A stretch of 64,000 nt of DNA, taken from assembly GCA_037178855.1 (NCBI GenBank), contig JASJZC010000001.1, forward strand, positions 4,960,001-5,024,000, read 5' to 3'. Position numbers and translations under genes: made by a program. The notes under the pieces were generated by a model. It saw only the letters and a list, made by a program, of their open reading frames with translations, made no database searches and was not told where the DNA came from. The DNA comes from Oscheius sp. JU75. Lineage: Eukaryota; Nematoda; Chromadorea; Rhabditida; Rhabditidae. This document shows positions 60,652 to 64,000 of this stretch, one piece after another (positions within the stretch are counted from its first letter, which is position 1; every line of letters begins with the position of its first letter).

Positions 60652-61436
60652 TCTTTGCCTCGGTTGATACCTAGAAACGAATTTGTTCGAGTATTTGTCG
60701 AGAAAGGGTTTTTGAAGAGTAAAGCACCAGGAAATCTCAAGGAAAAAGAGATATAACAAGATCAAGAAATAATGATCTTGTTTCAACATGATTCACCATG
60801 CGTAGTCGTGGAAGAGAGCAAAACTGAAGACCAAAATGGGTTCAACGACTGATTTTTTGTGTTTTTTTAGCGAAATAATTTGGTTTTAGGGATACGAAAA
60901 GCATAGAATGGAAGGTCAATAGCTGAGAGCAACCGAATGGGAATTTTTTTTTTCAAAGTTTGTTTTTTCAAATGCAGCCAGTTTTCTTTTTGACATACTA
61001 CGCGGGAACTCAAACGGTATTTCTTGACAGTTTAAGAGACGGCACACTGGTAGCAAGTAAACACGAAACAGGAGCTCATGCAGTAGTCAGACAAAACGCC
61101 AACTGTTAATTACTGAAACGAGCAACTGTGATTGGTTCCATTGAGAAGAGAGCTGGGATATGGTCGGACACAGGTCTCTGACACTCTAAATCATCAAAAA
61201 TAGCGTACATCTGACGGAAAACTGACAGAAACCAAGGTTGGTTTTGGCCAGAAATCGATCCGTGGTCTCTGGGGTCGTCTTTGGTTCGTGTCGGGACCCG
61301 GTCCAATCGCCGAAAATTCAAACCAAGGGGGCAGAAAGACCCGCCCCTAGTCCTCGTTCTGTGTCTGCTCATTTCCTTCAAGTTTCTTCCGGAACGTCTG
61401 ACCCAGAAACTCATTTCCGCCAACTCCAATGTCTTT
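60652..61436. other. Divergent promoter region between V-ATPase d and FAK
   Basis: 785 bp between two start codons that face away from each other. It contains the V-ATPase 5'UTR intron/exon and the presumed promoters of both genes. No recognised operator or TATA element was assigned. Confidence 0.5.
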
Positions 61437-64000
61437 ATGGACAACGTGGCCAAGGTTTTCCTAGTCGACGGAAGCGCCAAAGCGGTCAGATATGATGAAG
61501 AGACGACAGTCGAGGTCGGTATTTTGTATCCTTGTTAAAGGATTGCACGTGAACTCCGTCTCAATCATATTCCAACCCTCTTTCCTCATGATGTTTTGAT
61601 CACAGACCTTAGACATATATAGACAAAGATGTAGAGGGTTTGTTACTTTACACGGAGAGACATTTGCCCATTCGAGCCCTTCTTCTCTTCTTTCCCTTTT
61701 TCTCCGCCCTTGCCCTCTCGAAAATTCAGCTGTTGTCGCCCTAAATTTAGTCTCGGAAACTGAATCTCCGGGGCTCTTTCCGCCTCGGATATCTTGTGCT
61801 TTTCCGCCGTTCGGGGGTCCATCCAGCGAAATATCTACCCAGGCTCCCAGTTGCTATCGATCACTCTAGCATTGGAATCACAACACACAAAACAGCAGTG
61901 CCGAGAGGATCCGGCAGTTTAACGGCGTTAAGTGCGTAGTTCTCTTTAGGGAGCCATGGGAAGAGAGTCTCGATAGCGATTAGATTACAATGTTTTGACT
62001 CGACATGTCTTTGCAGTCATATGATATGTGGCCAGGTGTGTGTAAACTATAAGGAAACGAGGATGACTATGCACTGGGAGGTCTTCTTCCAGTCTGTTCT
62101 CAGATCATAAACTGAGGAAATGATCCGTTTCCCAGTTCTTTATTGCCCAATTAACACAATTTCAGAGGGTTCTCCGCGTTGTGTTGGAAGGAGTCGGCAT
62201 TTCTTCGGTAGCAGCTCCTCATTTCGCCCTCCGTCTTCTCACCAGTTTTTCTCCCTCCTCCTCAAGTAAGTCTGATAATTAGTCCCTAACTCTATTATAT
62301 TCCCCAAAGTTCGGAGCAGAAATAAAAACCCAATTTGCAGGCGAGTCTATCTGGCTTCATCCGTGTCTACCCGTGCAGCGGATACGCGTCCAATATGGCC
62401 GTCATTTTTTGCCGAGCTCCATCGGAGAACAGCTCAAGTGAGTGTGTGGCAGAAGCTGTCAAAGAATCCATCAGCCGCTCCCTAGTGGTTTCCGATGGGG
62501 AAAAAAAGGATTCGCACTTGTGTTGCTCCGCTTATAAGAGGCTTCCGGTTGCTGACAGCCTACTGCCTGGGATTTATGCTAATACGAGGCCAGATGGCAG
62601 GATTACCTCATCGGGCGGGATATAAACTGGCGATCTGACACAAACAAGGGCTTCGGGACGGCAAATTGTTGAATATAGTCAGGAAAATGAGTGACTATAC
62701 TCTCGTTCAGGTTTGAAATGCGTCTCCGCTTCATGCCCCAGTCCGCCTACGAACTTCTCCTCACGGAATCCAAGGCCTTCTTCTACCTCCACGATCAGGT
62801 TTTCGGCGACTTCCTTCAACAAGTCGCTTGGAAAGCTGACCAAGAGGCTGCTCTTCAACTAGCCGCTCTCAAAGTTTGTAGGGACTTTTCCGAAAAACAG
62901 ACGTATATCTCTTTGGTTTCATTGTAACTCTTCCATTACAGACGGACATGTGTGGATCAGCGCTATCATCTGGATGGAATAGATGTGGATTCCGCTTTTC
63001 AAAAGTTCCTTCCTAATGCTCTTCTGTGCAATCCGGCCATCAAGGTATTTTCTTTACAATCGGCCAGAGCAGTTCCTCCTCCTTTGATCGATCGTTGTGA
63101 CACGTTCACGCCGGTTGCTGTTTTGACTGGGAGCAGGGAGAAACGTTTGAGGGATTGTTGTGACGTTCTCCAATTTGTTGAGCTTTTGGTATCTGATTCA
63201 GAGAAAATACAAGCTTCAGCAATCCTCTCTGAAAAAGAAGTTCATCGGTCTGATCAAAAAATTCAACGGTCTTCCGCCGCAAGAATCCGTCCTCCGTTCG
63301 CTCTCCATCCTCATTGACATTGTCAAGTTCGATGTCGAGGTGTTCAACGCCTCTATTGGAGTATTTCCTCTTCTATTCCTTCTCCTTACTCTACATTCTA
63401 GGCAGGATGGACTTCGTCCTTAGATCTTCTCGTCGGGCCCGAAGTTGGAATCTCCTACCGGGTCAACGAACGCTGTGATATTACTAGATTGTGCGAGCTG
63501 AGAGCAGTTTTGGAGGTCACTTTGAGGAAGGTTGAACACTCAACGGACAAGACTATTGTACAGTTGAAACTGAGTGGATCAGCGCAGCCATCGGTAAGAC
63601 TTTCCTTTCTCGGACTACTGGTTCGTTTGAGCACATAACGGTGGCTACTTACGACATGGCTGAATCGCTCGCTCATCTAATCGACGGGTACCAGATGATG
63701 TTCAATCAGGGGCAATCTATTTTTAAAATGAAGGGTCTCGAACGCTGTGAGAGTCACCAACTCAAGGTCCAGCAACTGATCAATGTCTCTAAGGGAGCTG
63801 GTATGAGTTTCATTTGTTTTGGACATAATTTTCTAGTTGAACATGAGTTACGAGTCAAGCGAGAACATGTCACTTTGAAGGAGCTGATTGGAGGAGGCCA
63901 GTTCGGCAACGTTTACAAGGGGGTGCTTGCCGAACCAGTAAGTTTGTTTTTCAAAAAAATGTTGACTCAGTGTTTAGGGAAAAGAGCCGGTATGTGTAGC
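61437..64000 (+). CDS. Focal adhesion kinase (FAK/PTK2 family), N-terminal part
   Basis: Non-receptor tyrosine kinase that signals from integrin adhesions. Exons: 61437-61514, 62166-62265, 62341-62437, 62711-62902, 62942-63044, 63202-63360, 63402-63593, 63632-63800, 63837-63937 and 63978 to the window end; phases agree throughout. The FERM domain begins VAKVFLVDGSAKAVRYDEET and continues with RLRFMPQSAYELLLTESKAF, VFGDFLQQVAWKADQEAALQ, SLDLLVGPEVGISYRVNE and TVATYDMAESLAHLIDGYQ, in the order seen in FAK. The kinase glycine loop ELIGGGQFGNVYKGVL is intact; the next exon starts GKEPVCV, just before the catalytic lysine, which is outside the window. The first intron (651 bp) is long for this genome. 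The start at 61437 is chosen by similarity to FAK N-termini; the frame is open further upstream. Caenorhabditis elegans has one such kinase, KIN-32. Confidence 0.92.

Overview
This is a compact, gene-dense animal nuclear locus. It carries parts or all of eight protein-coding genes, seven on the minus strand and one on the plus strand. Introns are very short (commonly 33-41 bp, GT-AG, acceptors such as cttcag, tttag and ttttcag), intergenic gaps can be under 350 bp, and no tRNA or rRNA could be supported. The gene set (a patched-related membrane protein, a vab-10-like spectraplakin with a terminal plakin-repeat exon, an FHOD formin, V-ATPase subunit d and a FAK-type kinase) fits a nematode best. 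An early-branching nematode with tiny introns is plausible, but this placement is inference; no species could be identified.

Layout, left to right. 1-1760 (-): N-terminal half of a patched-related (PTR/PTCHD) sterol-sensing-domain protein, cut by the window edge. 1761-5001: mostly non-coding. 5002-5968 (-): a small protein kinase. 6039-8954 (-): a 15-exon orphan gene for a 772-residue protein of unknown family, ending only 70 bp upstream of the kinase start; the two may be one gene or an operon. 9396-45436 (-): a giant spectraplakin (VAB-10/Shot/MACF/dystonin family) filling 36 kb. 46535-47637 (-): a four-exon orphan gene (330 aa). 47969-54955 (-): an FHOD-family formin. 54956-58954: gene-free. 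58955-60651 (-): V-ATPase subunit d (348 aa). 61437-64000 (+): FERM domain and start of the kinase domain of focal adhesion kinase, cut by the right edge and divergently arranged with the V-ATPase gene.

The spectraplakin is the centrepiece. Splice phases were followed by hand from two alternative start exons through CH1, CH2, the plakin domain with an SH3 fold and a long charged single helix. That common part is exactly 1607 codons. From there the transcript can enter one 1890-codon plakin-repeat exon that ends in its own stop (A form, about 3496 aa), or a spectrin-repeat rod followed by degenerate EF-hands, a GAS2 microtubule-binding domain and an SKIP-containing tail (B form). A third start exon inside the CH1-CH2 intron encodes a transmembrane segment and would give a membrane-anchored form lacking CH1. 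One start exon begins MGARCC, a likely myristoylation/palmitoylation signal.

Spectraplakin, FHOD formin and FAK all act at the interface of actin, microtubules and adhesion sites, so the window is rich in attachment-related genes; that they are co-regulated is not shown by the sequence.
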